From: Patella vulgata
Taxonomy: Eukaryota; Mollusca; Gastropoda; Patellidae
Assembly: GCF_932274485.2 (NCBI RefSeq)
Contig: NC_065883.2
Span: 79,270,559-79,334,558, forward strand
Direction of reading: 5' to 3'
DNA: 64,000 nt
Both the position numbers and the translations under genes were made by a program. The notes under the pieces are model-generated. The model was not told the origin of the DNA. It searched no databases and worked only from the letters and a program-made list of their open reading frames with translations. Positions 22,581 to 32,885 of this stretch are shown one piece after another (within the stretch, counting starts at the first letter, position 1; the number at the start of each line of letters is the position of its first letter).

Positions 22581-22732
22581 CTGTACGTATGTCGTTTTGT
22601 TTTTTAATTTTAATACCACTTTTAATCCAAACAATTTCATTTATTTAACGCACATTAGAGAATATTCTGTCAGAATAGTAGTTTCGTTAGAGTATTTTGT
22701 TTATATCGACTAATAAAAGGGGAATTGAAACG

Positions 22733-23128
22733 ATTAAACATACATTATGCAAGCACAAAATCTGCTTATTGCAGGTCTTTCTTCAGGTCTGAAATGTTAT
22801 CTAAACTATTAATTAAACATTAATCAGCTTATCCAGATCATAATCAACACTCGATGTCATCGCTAGCCTGCGAAATGTACTGGATTAGGATCCGATTTGT
22901 TGCTCAACATTCATTCATGATTAAATCATGAAATGGATAATCGAGACTATATTTTTTTATCGTGCCGACTTTATTAATGATGATCGAGGCTAGGTCGAAA
23001 CTTAAGTCGCTAAATTCTCGGTTCAGAATGGATCAATTTGACTGAAACTTTCAGCAAATGGCCTTTACATTATCTAGTTTTTAACTTTTATAGTGAGAAG
23101 TGTCAGCTCTTTATCTAATCTCCCATAA
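22733..23128 (+). mobile_element. Dispersed repeat R1, unit A
   Basis: It has the same order of words as the arm copy at 5,108: AAACATACATTATGCAAGC, CAGGTCTGAAATGTTATC, ATTAATTAAACATTAATC, and ends TTTACATTATCTAG...CTCTTTATC. The copy B counterpart is 47,968-48,357. Confidence 0.6.
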
Positions 23129-24424
23129 ATTATTTTCAAGAAAATGAATGTATTGTATTCAAATAATGTACTTAATTATGTAATAATAACATTGTTTTCT
23201 TTTTGAAATATGTAAATGATCTGGATTGTTGTGTCTTAAAGTAAAATGATCCAAACCTATTCCATTCATTTATTTTCATAGTGAGGTTCAATTTGTTTGC
23301 ATTTATTTGGTTTTTCTATCGGAAAAACTTTGAAATAACACATAATGTTAATCTTGGCCTCGATGTTCATGGATAGACACGAATTGTTCTTTAGTTCACT
23401 GGCGTTCAATGACAAAATCGATGACGTCATGAAATCAATAGGAAATAATGAAAACTTTAGATGGTCAAAACTCTCATTTTGATATATCGATTTAACTAAT
23501 TTTAGACGAATATCCTCTTTGATAAAACTATTTAGTTTTCTCTTGTGTATTGTATGAAAGTCTGTATCTCCCTTTTAGTTTGGAATATTGTGTCTTAAAA
23601 ATACTAACAATAGTAATATCATTATGTTTACATGTGACGTGCGCGCAGCACCAACACAAACTTCTCAGCCCAGAGTCATATTCAGATCTTTCGTTGCAAT
23701 CTGTTTCACAGAGAATTACGAAAGTCTTGTAATATCTCTGTAAAAGATGACTGTCTTCAACACGTGCAATCACATCACGCAGCGACAATCATTGGTTCAA
23801 CGCACGTGCATTATTTAAAAAAGACGTAACTGGTTGGGGCAGAATGGTGCCTTTTACTCATTTTAATACCCATTTACACTAAATAGGAAATATATTTTAC
23901 CTACAAATACTTCAAACGTCTTTATTCATTTTTCTAATACATAAAAAAAAAAATGTTTTAGAATTTAATTTGTCGGAGGAAAAAAGTTAATATTGGGGAC
24001 TCATTAAGTCGCATCGATGTCATCCTTATCAGTGACTGTAGAGGCCTAGCGAAACTTCACTTCTGATCAGTGTGCTTTCGTTGCCGTAAGCACTGACAAG
24101 ATTATTAAATTGTCCCTATAAATAATTCAAAATTAAAACGGTACTGTACAGTTTTATCGTTCGTATGAAGCAAAACTTAAATGTATACCGGAATTAAAAT
24201 AACCTTGACCTAGATTTTCTGATTGGAAAGTTCTGCAGATTAAAATATAAGATTTGTTTAGCAATGTGGGGTCTTTGTGTCTAGTTCACCTGAACTCAAT
24301 AAAGCTGGCACAGGAAAAAACTGGACAATCTATCTACCCAGCTCTGTGGGGATCAAACATAGATCCACAAGAGAGAAAAAGAAATACTGGTTTAATTCCT
24401 ACTTGTCTTCATCAATGGGTTAGA
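23129..24424. other. AT-rich intergenic sequence, no gene recognised
   Basis: A region around 23,530-23,790 is open on both strands and is identical in copy B, but it lacks an in-frame ATG (the minus-strand frame opens with TTG directly after a stop) and has no known domain. I leave it uncalled. A short 24,254-24,420 plus-strand frame abuts a SINE. Confidence 0.5.
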
Positions 24425-24765
24425 AATGAAATTAAATGGGGTTTGAGGTCCTACTGTTCTGCTCCGACTAGGCTAATGAAGACTAGGTCAATCAAGATGG
24501 GCATGCAACATACAGTGTGCTATGAGGAAAATTTTGCCTGGACAGTGGCACTATGACCTACACTTATATCGAATTACATCTGCCAAGGGATCTTTTACTT
24601 GCACACCAATGTGTATGTGGGACCTACACATACACATTGGTGTGCAAGTAAAAGGAAATCAAGACGGGAAATCCCAATGAACTTTCTCAGGCAATTCCGA
24701 TGGCCCAACCCGCAACCTCCAGACTAACGGCCGGAGTCTTACTCACTTAGCCACCGTGGCTCCCC
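24425..24765 (-). mobile_element. SINE-I with internal perfect hairpin, unit A
   Basis: On the minus strand it is a SINE-I with head words at the right end (GCCACCGTGGC, CTTAGCC) and tail at the left (GAAATTAAATGGGG). In its middle the normal body is replaced by a 63-nt perfect hairpin at 24,592-24,654: arms of 28 and loop GGACCTA. The first 130 bp differ from copy B far more than the flanks do. Confidence 0.8.
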
Positions 24766-25029
24766 CATCAATGCGTTACTTAATGAAGATAAGCATATGT
24801 CACATTCAGTGTACTAGGCAGAAATTTGACCAGACAGCTGCACCTACTCTTTGTCAAATTCTATCAGGAGCACACTGGTGGCCCTTGTGTTTGTCTCTAT
24901 CCTAACTAGGAACACTTTTACCTTGCCCTAACCCTTGCCCCATTCTGCACCAATGACATGAGGAAACCATGCTAGAAAATCCTGATTAAAAACAGGACTT
25001 CCTGGTTGTTAAGCCAGCGTCATACTCAC

Positions 25030-25250
25030 TGAACACCTGTGATTCTTAGAAGTTGGGTCATTTCGGGACTAAGAAATGTCAAATCTTTATTTCAATAATT
25101 CGTTGGTACACAAGCGTCTATTGCAGTGTGAATAAAGTTGAGAACATGGTGAAATCCCCTGAAGTTAGATAACCAACCCACTATTTGACTTGCACAAGCG
25201 TGGGCTTGAAACCACAACTTGAATCAATGACAGATCTAATGATCTAAACA
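25030..25250 (-). mobile_element. Old, diverged SINE-II copy
   Basis: TTGGGTCATTTCGGGACTAA, TTTATTTCAATAATTCG and CTTGAATCAATGACAGATCT stand in SINE-II order but with many substitutions and no (GA)n tail. The copy B counterpart is about 50,280-50,485. Confidence 0.65.
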
Positions 25251-25583
25251 TAGACAAGTTAGTCCTTCAGAGATAAAAATAATTCTTTAATTGTAAATTA
25301 TCTACTAAACACAAGATACAGCTAAGAATGTTTCATCTTTTTAATTTTCATCTTTGATTTTGTGTGTGATATAAATATGTTTGACATATATGTACAATGA
25401 TTTTATAAAACAGTAATTATTATATATAATATACAATTAAAATATAAATAATATTTTGTAAATAATACATTAATAAAATATATGTAGATAACACGGCAGT
25501 GTCGTGGATGGAATATGTAATCAAATAATTAACTGTATGCCAATAATAACACATCTATCAACTGTTTTTCTAAATCTTTTTTT

Positions 25584-25973
25584 ATACGCCCACATGGAAA
25601 TCTGGTCGTATATTGCCGCCCCCCCCCCCCCGTCCGTCCGTCGGTCCGTCGTCCACAATTTCTTGTGAACGATCTAGAGGCTAAAGTGAATATCCGATTG
25701 ACTTTAAATATATACACAGTGTTTAAGGTCATGAGACGAAGAACCCTATTGATTTTCAGCGATATTCGATAATAACTACCAGAGTTATGGCCCTTGATCA
25801 CTTTGAAATATCTTGTGGACAAAGGCCATGAGACAAAGAATCGATAATTACTTAATGAGCTATTATTCGTAATAAGATTTTCATGTGTTGTAAACGTTCT
25901 CCTTACTGATAAAAGAAAAAATATGTGACAACCCTTGTTGACTGCCCGGACGACTTAGCTGTTGTGGGCGTAT
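25584..25973. mobile_element. MITE-like element with ATACGCCCACA terminal inverted repeats, unit A
   Basis: The left end ATACGCCCACA (25,584-25,594) and right end TGTGGGCGTAT (25,963-25,973) are perfect 11-bp inverted repeats about 390 bp apart. Inside are the C-run, GTCCGTCCGTCGGTCCGTCG and AGAGTTATGGCCCTTGATCA, words common in mollusc non-autonomous elements. No transposase is encoded. The copy B counterpart is 50,819-51,203. Confidence 0.7.
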
Positions 25974-26228
25974 GTTTCGTCGGCTGGCAATCTATCTTCT
26001 CTGTTAAGAACATACACAGTTGTTCTTATCTATGTGTATTATCTTTAATTAATTCTGTTATACGAGTCTTCTTCTCACTAACGATTAGCTGAAAATACAA
26101 AACAACTGACTATAAAATAGATTCAATTACATTATGTTAAAAACATATGTTACAAGATATTTATGCAAGTAACCTAGCTCTGAGCATGGTTGCTAAGCAA
26201 CCTGTAATATGAGTACATGCCCATAAAC

Positions 26229-26470
26229 AGAGAGAGAGAGAGAAATGGGGTATAACGTTCACTCAACACAAACAAGGTCCTTTCGGGAATATCGCCTGGT
26301 TCAATTTTATTTCAATAATTCGCTTGGCGCGTAGGTGTGTTTAGCAGCAGGAGCTAGGAAACCGGAGGACCCAGAGAAAACCCACGTAAAACCGGGGAAT
26401 CGAAACCACACCAGTTGAATCTATGACAGACCTTATGATACAGTTTGCACATGTTAACCATTCGGCCATC
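26229..26470 (-). mobile_element. SINE-II copy 1 (left partner of the deletion in B)
   Basis: From the (GA)n tail at 26,229, through AACAAGGTCCTTTCGGGAAT and CCAGAGAAAACCCACG, to the tRNA-like head near 26,460 (CACATGTTAACCATTCGGCC). It has the same orientation as the copy at 27,330. Copy B has a single fused element in place of the two. Confidence 0.85.
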
Positions 26471-27145
26471 CCCCCTCCCCCCTCCCCCCTCTTTATAAAC
26501 AGATTACCAAGTAGTGGCTGGCGGTTTTCAACAATGGACTTACTTAATTTGATGGATGGAGGGTGGGGGATGTGTGTGTATTATTTTAATTTATTCAAAA
26601 CACTTACAGATAATTCATTGACTTCCTCCGAACATTGGATTTCTGCCACTCGTAATTTTTTCCTTCATTTCTTCGATACCACGATTAACAACAACAGTTT
26701 CAAGTTTTTCTAAATCAACAATACAACCAAACTTCGCTATCATCATTTCATTCATTTCACTAATTTTCTTCTCAATTTCTTTTCTGTATATTTTCAACTG
26801 GGAATGCGTCCTTTGTGCTTCTCTGTAAAATAATTTAATAAAACCAATTCAAAATAAATGAAAGAGAGACTCATGAATTTCTGTTGCTTAGAGATGTCCT
26901 TAATCCCTGTTAAGGGGAAATAATTATGCCCGAAAACTTGAGGAATTAACCCTGAACTGAGCACTGTGACAGACTTAAAGGTAAGCAAAAGTCTACATAA
27001 TGACTGCCTAGCCATTGTGACATCTGTTGACAATAGTCACCACTAAATGGATATTCCTTAATTTGTGATCTTTTAGTAGAGCACAGGAATTCTACAATGG
27101 TATAAACTAATTTCTTCTCGCAATATCATTGGGTATGTGGAACCA

Positions 27146-27325
27146 CAGCGGCTAAGTGGGTAAGAAGCTGACTCACTAGCCTGGAGGTCGGGTGTTCGAT
27201 CCCTGCATTGACCGAGAAATTTCATTGGGATTTCCCGGCGTGGTTTTCCCTTGTCAGTGTGTACACAGGTTCTCGGTTTTTTGTTTCATCCAAATAACTA
27301 GACTGTCAAGGGGAGACAACACCGG

Positions 27326-27330
<5 letters not shown>
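27146..27330 (+). mobile_element. SINE-I, 3'-truncated
   Basis: It has an intact tRNA-like head (GCGGCTAAGTGGGTAAGAAG, then GGGTGTTCGATCCCTGCATT) and the first third of the body, up to GGGGAGACAACACCGG. It then runs straight into the (GA)n of the next SINE-II. The whole element is missing from copy B because it lies inside the 1.1-kb deletion. Confidence 0.8.
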
Positions 27331-27373
<43 letters not shown>

Positions 27374-27600
27374 TTTAACGTTCACTCAACACAAACTAGG
27401 TTATTTCGGGACTAACACATGGTTCAATTTTAGTTCAATTATTCGTTTGCGCGTAGGGGACTTTAGCAGAGGGAGGACCGGAGAAAACCCACGAGGTTTG
27501 ACAGGCGACCCTACTCCTTGTCACGTACAACCGGGGATTCCAAATCACGGCAGTTGACTCAATGACAGACCTTGTGCTTCACACAATAAACCAAGGAATA
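27330..27600 (-). mobile_element. SINE-II copy 2 (right partner of the deletion in B)
   Basis: It has a 40-bp (GA)n tail, AACGTTCACTCAACACAAAC, a private TTTTAGTTCAATTATTCG variant and CTTTAGCAGAGGGAGG, then the tRNA-like end near 27,590. The private variants identify it as the donor of the right part of the fused SINE at 51,450-51,690 in copy B. Confidence 0.85.
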
Positions 27601-28165
27601 CTGGTAACTATCTTTAATGATTTAGTTTTTCCAACTCCATTCAGACTAAAATAAATTTCAATTAATTTACCTGGAAAGCTTCAAGATCACCATGTGCATA
27701 GGTTAATGAAGAATCAAAAACTTTCGCTTTCTTCTGTAAACCTTCTAATTCTTTCTTCATGGCTTCACTGTTTTTCGTTTCTTCTGTTAATTCATCTGCA
27801 AGTCGTTTTCAAGGATTTGACATGTTTCGTCATATATTGCCTGAACAAGAAATAAAATTTAAAATTGTGAAGTCAAAGTGCAAGTAAAGCGTCATCCACA
27901 AATTTGTAAGATTCATCAAGTAATAAAATAAACATATTTAGGTGTGTACTATTTCAAGATCCAATTTAGTAAAGATATGATTTTCTTCAATTGGATCTTA
28001 GATTTTAATATTTGATTTGTGTGGGGTGTGACTATTTTTCAAGGTAGCTTCATTTCATTCTTTCAGACAATTAGAATATAGAGAGCAAGACACATGATTC
28101 TTACCAGGACATTTTGGCACTGTTGTCTGAAGAAAAGTTTGCCGTAAACACAAGATTATGTATTT

Positions 28166-28430
28166 GTCCTTAGAGAGGAAGAAATGGGGTATAATGTCCA
28201 CTCAACACAAACTAGGTCATTTCGGGACTAACATATGGTTCTATTTTATTTCAATAATTCTCTTGCGAGTAGGGGTCTTTAGCAGTGGGAGGAAACAGGA
28301 GGACCCCGAGAAAAATCACAAAGTTGGACAGGCGACCCCTACTCTTTGTCACACATAAAACCACGTCAGTTGACTCAATGACAAATCTTATGATGCAACG
28401 CACACGCTAAGCATTCGGCCACCCAACCAC
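28166..28430 (-). mobile_element. SINE-II copy 3
   Basis: ATGGGGTATAATGTCCACTC, AAACTAGGTCATTTCGGGAC and TCTTTAGCAGTGGGAGGAAA lead to a tRNA-like head ending GCATTCGGCCACCCAACCAC. The (GA)n tail is nearly gone. The 66-codon frame across it is incidental. Copy B counterpart: 52,275-52,545. Confidence 0.8.
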
Positions 28431-28986
28431 CCCATTTGACTTTAGAACAACCCCAATATGCATCTTTGATCCTTTACAACAGAAAATATGGGAATCTAAA
28501 ATTATATGACATAACCACAATACCACCAAGTTATTTGTTTGTCAAAATAACATAAAAGCACATTTAGTTTTGCTATGTGAACTCCTGAGATGAGAAATGG
28601 TATCAGGCATTCTAGAAAGAGTTATTCATACTATGCCTTAGTCCTGACACAGGACACGTCTTATGACTAACTATAGTAATCATGTTTTGAATTTCAAACA
28701 TTGCTTTGAAACTTCTATTTTGAGACGCAGGTTCACAGTAAAAATAATAATGAGCATTCCACGTAAAGATACATTAATTAAGAGTTTAATAAAGAGTTGG
28801 TCATTCTTGCTATAATAGTTAAAGATAAATGATAAAAAAAAGAGAATATTGAAAATTTCATTCAAATTACTTCATTCTATGCCAAATTATCAATGTTGGT
28901 CAGTTTTGACAAGATTTGTGCATAGTGGTAACCAGAGCACTGGCATATTAGCGGCTTAGACTCGCTTTCCCATTTTTAAATTAAAT

Positions 28987-30978
28987 AATAATAATAATAT
29001 CTTTATTTCGTACTCAAGGTACACACACAAAATACAAAGAATATAAATATTAAAGGAAAATTATGAACAAAACTCAATGAAAAGTGTTGTTTGAAAGAAA
29101 GTACATCAAATTAATATCATACAGTGCAAATATATTCAATAATTTCATTCAACTCATTTTTTGATTGTATATCATTTACATTTTCTCTCAGAGTAATCAT
29201 GTCTTTGATTAAACCGGCATTTTGTTTAAGAGTATCATCATCATTCTGTTGGCATGTCATTCTCTTTAAAATATTGGTAGGATCAGACATTAGGTCGTAT
29301 TTTGAAAAATTATACTTATTAGCTATAATATTAATGTTATTACAGACATTTGATTGGCTCCCATTTAGGGCATGATAGGCACATATTTTAGAACATTCAT
29401 TCGGACCTCCGAGTATTCCTACGATAAATTTTACAAACCGCCTATGTAATTGCATGTCGATAGGAAAGTCGTCACAGATGAGATGTAGAAGTGAGTTATG
29501 GGTGCGTAGTGGAATTCCCCACAGTCTCCTTATGCACTTTCTCCAGCAGCAGTAAAATTTATCGATGCTCTTTTTTGACATGTCCCATAGTTGACATCCA
29601 TAAAGAGGCATACAAAAGCTCTTAAATAATTTATATTTGGTTAAACAATGGGCATATTTAAATTGACTTAAAGTGACATTTACCCTCGCAGTGAAAGAGT
29701 TGATATGGTGATTAAGATTATCCCCCTTTGAGTTAGCGCTAATGAGATTACCTAAGTGAAGTTCTGAGGATGAAACATTTACAAATTTATCATTAAATGG
29801 TATAGGCTTAACTTCATCGTTACAAGAGGTGTGATTAAAAACTAAAAGTTTGCTTTTATCAGGATTGAACTTTACATCATATTGCAGAGAAAACTCTGAG
29901 GCTATCTCTAGTAAAGAAACAAGACCTTGTCTTGAGGGGGATAATAACGTTATATCATCGGCATAAGACAGGGCACCTACGTAGATATTTCCAATACGAC
30001 AGCCGATATTACTAGCTTTGAATCTAGTCAGCAGTTCGTCAATATAAATACTAAATAATATCGGTGACAAAACACCACCCTGCTTTACACCATTCGTGAC
30101 ATTAAAAGGTGGAGCAGTGTGATTGACCCACTTAATCCTAATTTTCTGTTCTACATACATGTTTAACAGGAGACGTGAAATTAAAGGGCATATTCCCTTA
30201 GAACTAAGAAGTTTAAATAACTTTACAAAATTGATTCTATCGAAAGCTTTACTAGCGTCAAGCAGCCCCACATATACATTTGACCTATTATTATTGTAGT
30301 ATTTAATTGTTTCTTCTAAGACAAACGTACATTGTGTAGTGGAATGTTCACTCTTGAAACCATATTGCATATTTGACGAATTAAACACTTCTTTGTTGTT
30401 CTCTAGTAAAACCCAGTCTAACACTTTACCAACAATGCTACTTAAAGCAATACCCCTATAGTTACCTGAGCAATTTAAAGATTGCTTCCGATTTTTTGGA
30501 ATTGAAATAATTGTTGACAGTAAGAAATTATTCGGACAGTGACCATGTGACAGCATTGCTGATAATATCAAAGACAAGTGAACGTAAAATAACTTGGGTG
30601 CATGAATTATATGATCCGTTGATTGACCATCATTGCCATCATTTTTACCATGTTTTAAATGGGATACAGCTTTAGTAACATCATTAGTTGATATCAAGTG
30701 TTTAGAATAACATGAACCGTTAAGACATTGCGATTGGATCTTGGAATGTATGCTATTTTTAATGCCAAGCATTTCGTCAGCATCAAAAGATACAGAATTA
30801 TACAATTCTTCATATTTGTCACTAAAACATTTAGCTATGTTCTCTATGCCTATATGGCCATCAATGTTATTAGCTATCTGCTTTTTAGAACCATTTATTT
30901 TACAGACCTCTTTCCAGAAATTTCGGGTATTATTGGACAGTAAATTTGTCGATAATTTATTAGCAATAATAGACTCTT
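28987..30978 (-). mobile_element. 5'-truncated non-LTR retrotransposon (LINE), present only in unit A
   Basis: The minus strand is open without a stop from the 5' junction (30,978) to 29,117, about 620 codons. It covers most of a reverse transcriptase plus the C-terminal thumb region. Motifs include NYRGIALSS, MQYGFKSEHSTTQC, LLDASKAFDRI, GVKQGGVLSPILF, the catalytic SYADDITLLSPS, and the late RRLWGIPLRTHNSLLHL. The endonuclease domain is absent because the copy is 5'-truncated. A 3' UTR of about 100 bp contains AATAAA and ends in an (ATT)n tail. I would place it in the jockey/CR1/I assemblage without choosing a clade. An unbroken frame and absence from copy B indicate a young insertion. No target-site duplication is visible; instead 23 bp of target sequence present in B are missing in A. 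Confidence 0.9.
29117..30976 (-). CDS. LINE reverse transcriptase (ORF2, N-terminally truncated)
   Basis: This is the coding part of the LINE. Counting from the TTG at 30,805 gives 562 codons; the frame extends upstream to the junction, where a stop formed by the insertion lies next to it. Fingers and palm motifs run in order, with the catalytic YADD about halfway. The C-terminal 200 residues include the CCWRKCIRRLWG segment typical of this LINE group. With no ORF1, endonuclease or promoter it cannot move by itself. Confidence 0.85.
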   Translation of the reverse strand, partial: ESIIANKLSTNLLSNNTRNFWKEVCKINGSKKQIANNIDGHIGIENIAKCFSDKYEELYNSVSFDADEMLGIKNSIHSKIQSQCLNGSCYSKHLISTNDVTKAVSHLKHGKNDGNDGQSTDHIIHAPKLFYVHLSLILSAMLSHGHCPNNFLLSTIISIPKNRKQSLNCSGNYRGIALSSIVGKVLDWVLLENNKEVFNSSNMQYGFKSEHSTTQCTFVLEETIKYYNNNRSNVYVGLLDASKAFDRINFVKLFKLLSSKGICPLISRLLLNMYVEQKIRIKWVNHTAPPFNVTNGVKQGGVLSPILFSIYIDELLTRFKASNIGCRIGNIYVGALSYADDITLLSPSRQGLVSLLEIASEFSLQYDVKFNPDKSKLLVFNHTSCNDEVKPIPFNDKFVNVSSSELHLGNLISANSKGDNLNHHINSFTARVNVTLSQFKYAHCLTKYKLFKSFCMPLYGCQLWDMSKKSIDKFYCCWRKCIRRLWGIPLRTHNSLLHLICDDFPIDMQLHRRFVKFIVGILGGPNECSKICAYHALNGSQSNVCNNINIIANKYNFSKYDLMSDPTNILKRMTCQQNDDDTLKQNAGLIKDMITLRENVNDIQSKNELNEIIEYICTV

Positions 30979-31767
30979 TCTAGCTAAAATCTCGAGTATC
31001 CGATGCCATCGAGATTTGATAATGGTCTTGTGGTTTTGTTAATAAATGTCTAATTAATAGTTTATATAACATTTCTTGATTTTCTTTTTGAACACTTTGG
31101 TCAGATAATCCACAAATTTATTGCTTTCACCAAGAGAGTTGAGGAAATCGGCATGAATTTTGTTTTCTTTATCAACTAATTTCTCTATATCTGTTTTCTT
31201 ATTTTCTAATTTAGCTTGTACTTCCATTATCTACAAATCATAAACATTGATAACAAGGGTTGCTATGTCAACAATCAATTTAAAATTTCATTATTAGTAG
31301 ATTCCCGTTTTAAATCATTCATTTAATCTTCGTAAATACTAACTACGGCTTTATGAATTCTTTGTGAGGGATAATTTTGAAGGTTTATTAAGGTTTAATG
31401 TCATATGTACTTTTAATACTAATGTATAAAGGTAATCAGTACCCTTTCTCTATTGTAAATTGTATGCTTAGGGGTGAGTTTTGCCCAAACTACAAAGTTT
31501 CTGACTACTTTTCATTCATGCTCTAAACTACCAAGGGATATATTACTGGCACTATCCACTAATTCATCATAAATATTGGATCCAAGAAAAATACAATTTG
31601 ATATTATCACTCGACTGATGTGAAAATAAAACCAGATTTGTTTTATAAAAAGAAATCTACCTTTGTCTGCATGTCTAATTTTTCTTGTTGTTTATTGGAT
31701 ACTTTGTCAGCTAAAATTTATTCTCGTTTCTCATATTCTTTCTGAAAATAGATAGAATAATAATCAA

Positions 31768-32117
31768 ATAAAATGGGGTTCAACGTCCTACTGTTCTGCT
31801 CCGAGAAGACGGGCATAGGGCATACAGTGGGCTGCGAGGGAAATTTTGCCTAGGCAGCGGCACTATGACCTACCCATATATCGAATTCTACCTGCCAAGG
31901 GATCTTTTACGTGCACGCCAATGTGTACAAAGGACTTCGTTTTTTCGTCCCATCTAAATGACAACACAGATGTCCTTGTCAGGTCCTCCGTCCTGCACCA
32001 CTGACAAGGGGAAACCACGAAAAATCCTGATGAACTTTCTCGGCCAATGCATGGATCGAACACGCGACCTCCGAGCTAGCGGGCCAGTGTCTTACACACT
32101 TAGCCACCTTGGTTCCT
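31768..32117 (-). mobile_element. SINE-I, near full length, unit A
   Basis: From the 3' end (AATCAAATAAAATGGGGTTC) through CGGGCATAGGGCATACAGTG, GATCTTTTACGTGCACGCCA and ACTGACAAGGGGAAACC to the head (GCATGGATCGAACACGCGAC, CACACTTAGCCACCTTGGTT). It lies just upstream of the first visible CFAP44-like exon. Copy B: 53,908-54,257. Confidence 0.8.
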
Positions 32118-32619
32118 GCATAATAAACAAACTGGTATCATAAGACTAAGAATACATGATAGATATTCATATTAAGCATTCTATTATTAAACATTGTATT
32201 ATATTCAGTTATGTATATTTTGTATTGGGTAAGTTTTATATATTTAATAAATCATTTTTATAGTTGGTACAATGTTTATAGATAAAATGTTGACATCAAA
32301 TATCTAACAATATAGAAGCTTATTGTTAAACAAAAATACAAAATTTATCAGTTATTTGCATCTATAAATTACAAATAACTCTTGAAGGATTACTGAAACA
32401 TGAAAATTTTATTTCTGGGTGAGATGTGTCAACTAGTTTAGTTATCAATATGTGTGTGATTACTAACCCAGGAACCACTTCAGTGAGATACAGCAGAGAT
32501 CAATTATTGGAGTTCAGAGACCAAAACACTTTGGATTCAAATTAACAGTTTTTAGAATCAATCCCAAAAACTGTTGTGAGTCACAAACCATTAAGAAGGA
32601 AATCTGATCAATAATAATA
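32118..32619. other. AT-rich spacer, nothing recognised
   Basis: Between the SINE-I and SINE-II copies. Short A/T-rich words only; no frame, exon or repeat family is identifiable. Confidence 0.5.
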
Positions 32620-32658
<39 letters not shown>

Positions 32659-32880
32659 GTTTAACATCCACTCGACACAAACTAGGTCATTTCGGGACTA
32701 ACATGATTCAACTTTATTTCAATAATTCGCTTGCGCGCAGGGATCTTTACCAGTGGAGAAAACCCACGATGTTGTACAGGCGACCAAACTCCTTGTCACG
32801 TAAAACCGGAGAATCGAAACCACGCCAGTTGACTCAATGACAGACCTTATGATACAGCGCGCACACGTTAACCTCCCAAT
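32620..32880 (-). mobile_element. SINE-II copy 4
   Basis: A (GA)n tail of about 28 bp, then GGGTTTAACATCCACTCGAC and GATGTTGTACAGGCGACC, to the tRNA-like part (CGGAGAATCGAAACCACGCC, CACACGTTAACC). Its right edge touches the decayed LINE. Copy B: 54,762-55,020. Confidence 0.85.
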
Positions 32881-32885
32881 AATAT

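Larger units (their letters stand above)
28770..31073 (-). mobile_element. Dispersed repeat R1 split by the LINE
   Basis: The right half of R1 lies at 28,770-28,985 and the left half at 30,979-31,073; the LINE at 28,987-30,978 separates them. Copy B has the uninterrupted R1 at 52,880-53,212. The left end of R1 (AAATGTTATATAAAC on the minus strand) cuts directly into the CFAP44-like exon after the codons for KKKIK. Confidence 0.65.
26608..31741 (-). pseudogene. CFAP44-like (WDR52-type) ciliary coiled-coil gene, decayed fragment, unit A
   Basis: Four exon remnants lie on the minus strand with matching acceptors and donors. They are 31,661-31,741 (KEYEKRE, in-frame TAA, ILADKVSNKQQ), 31,075-31,230 (IMEVQAKLENKKTDIEKL, ending FVDYLTKVFKKKIK), 27,671-27,840 (AIYDETCQILE, then one frame change, ADELTEETKNSEAM ... 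DLEAFQ) and 26,608-26,822 (EAQRTHSQLKIYRKEIEK, MMIAKFGCIVDLEKLE, VNRGIEEMKEKI). The order and text resemble the C-terminal coiled coil of CFAP44, an axonemal protein; I recall the family from memory and cannot align it. The linker expected between the last two exons is not visible, exon 31,075-31,230 is cut by an R1 repeat, and the nonsense and frame changes are shared with copy B. It is therefore a dead fragment that predates the duplication. Confidence 0.6.

Noticed and set aside
23528-23788. 86-codon minus-strand frame and 60-codon plus-strand frame, unchanged in unit B
   Set aside because: The minus-strand frame has no ATG (it opens with TTG right after a stop), no recognised domain and no convincing splice site. 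Conservation is explained by the recent duplication.
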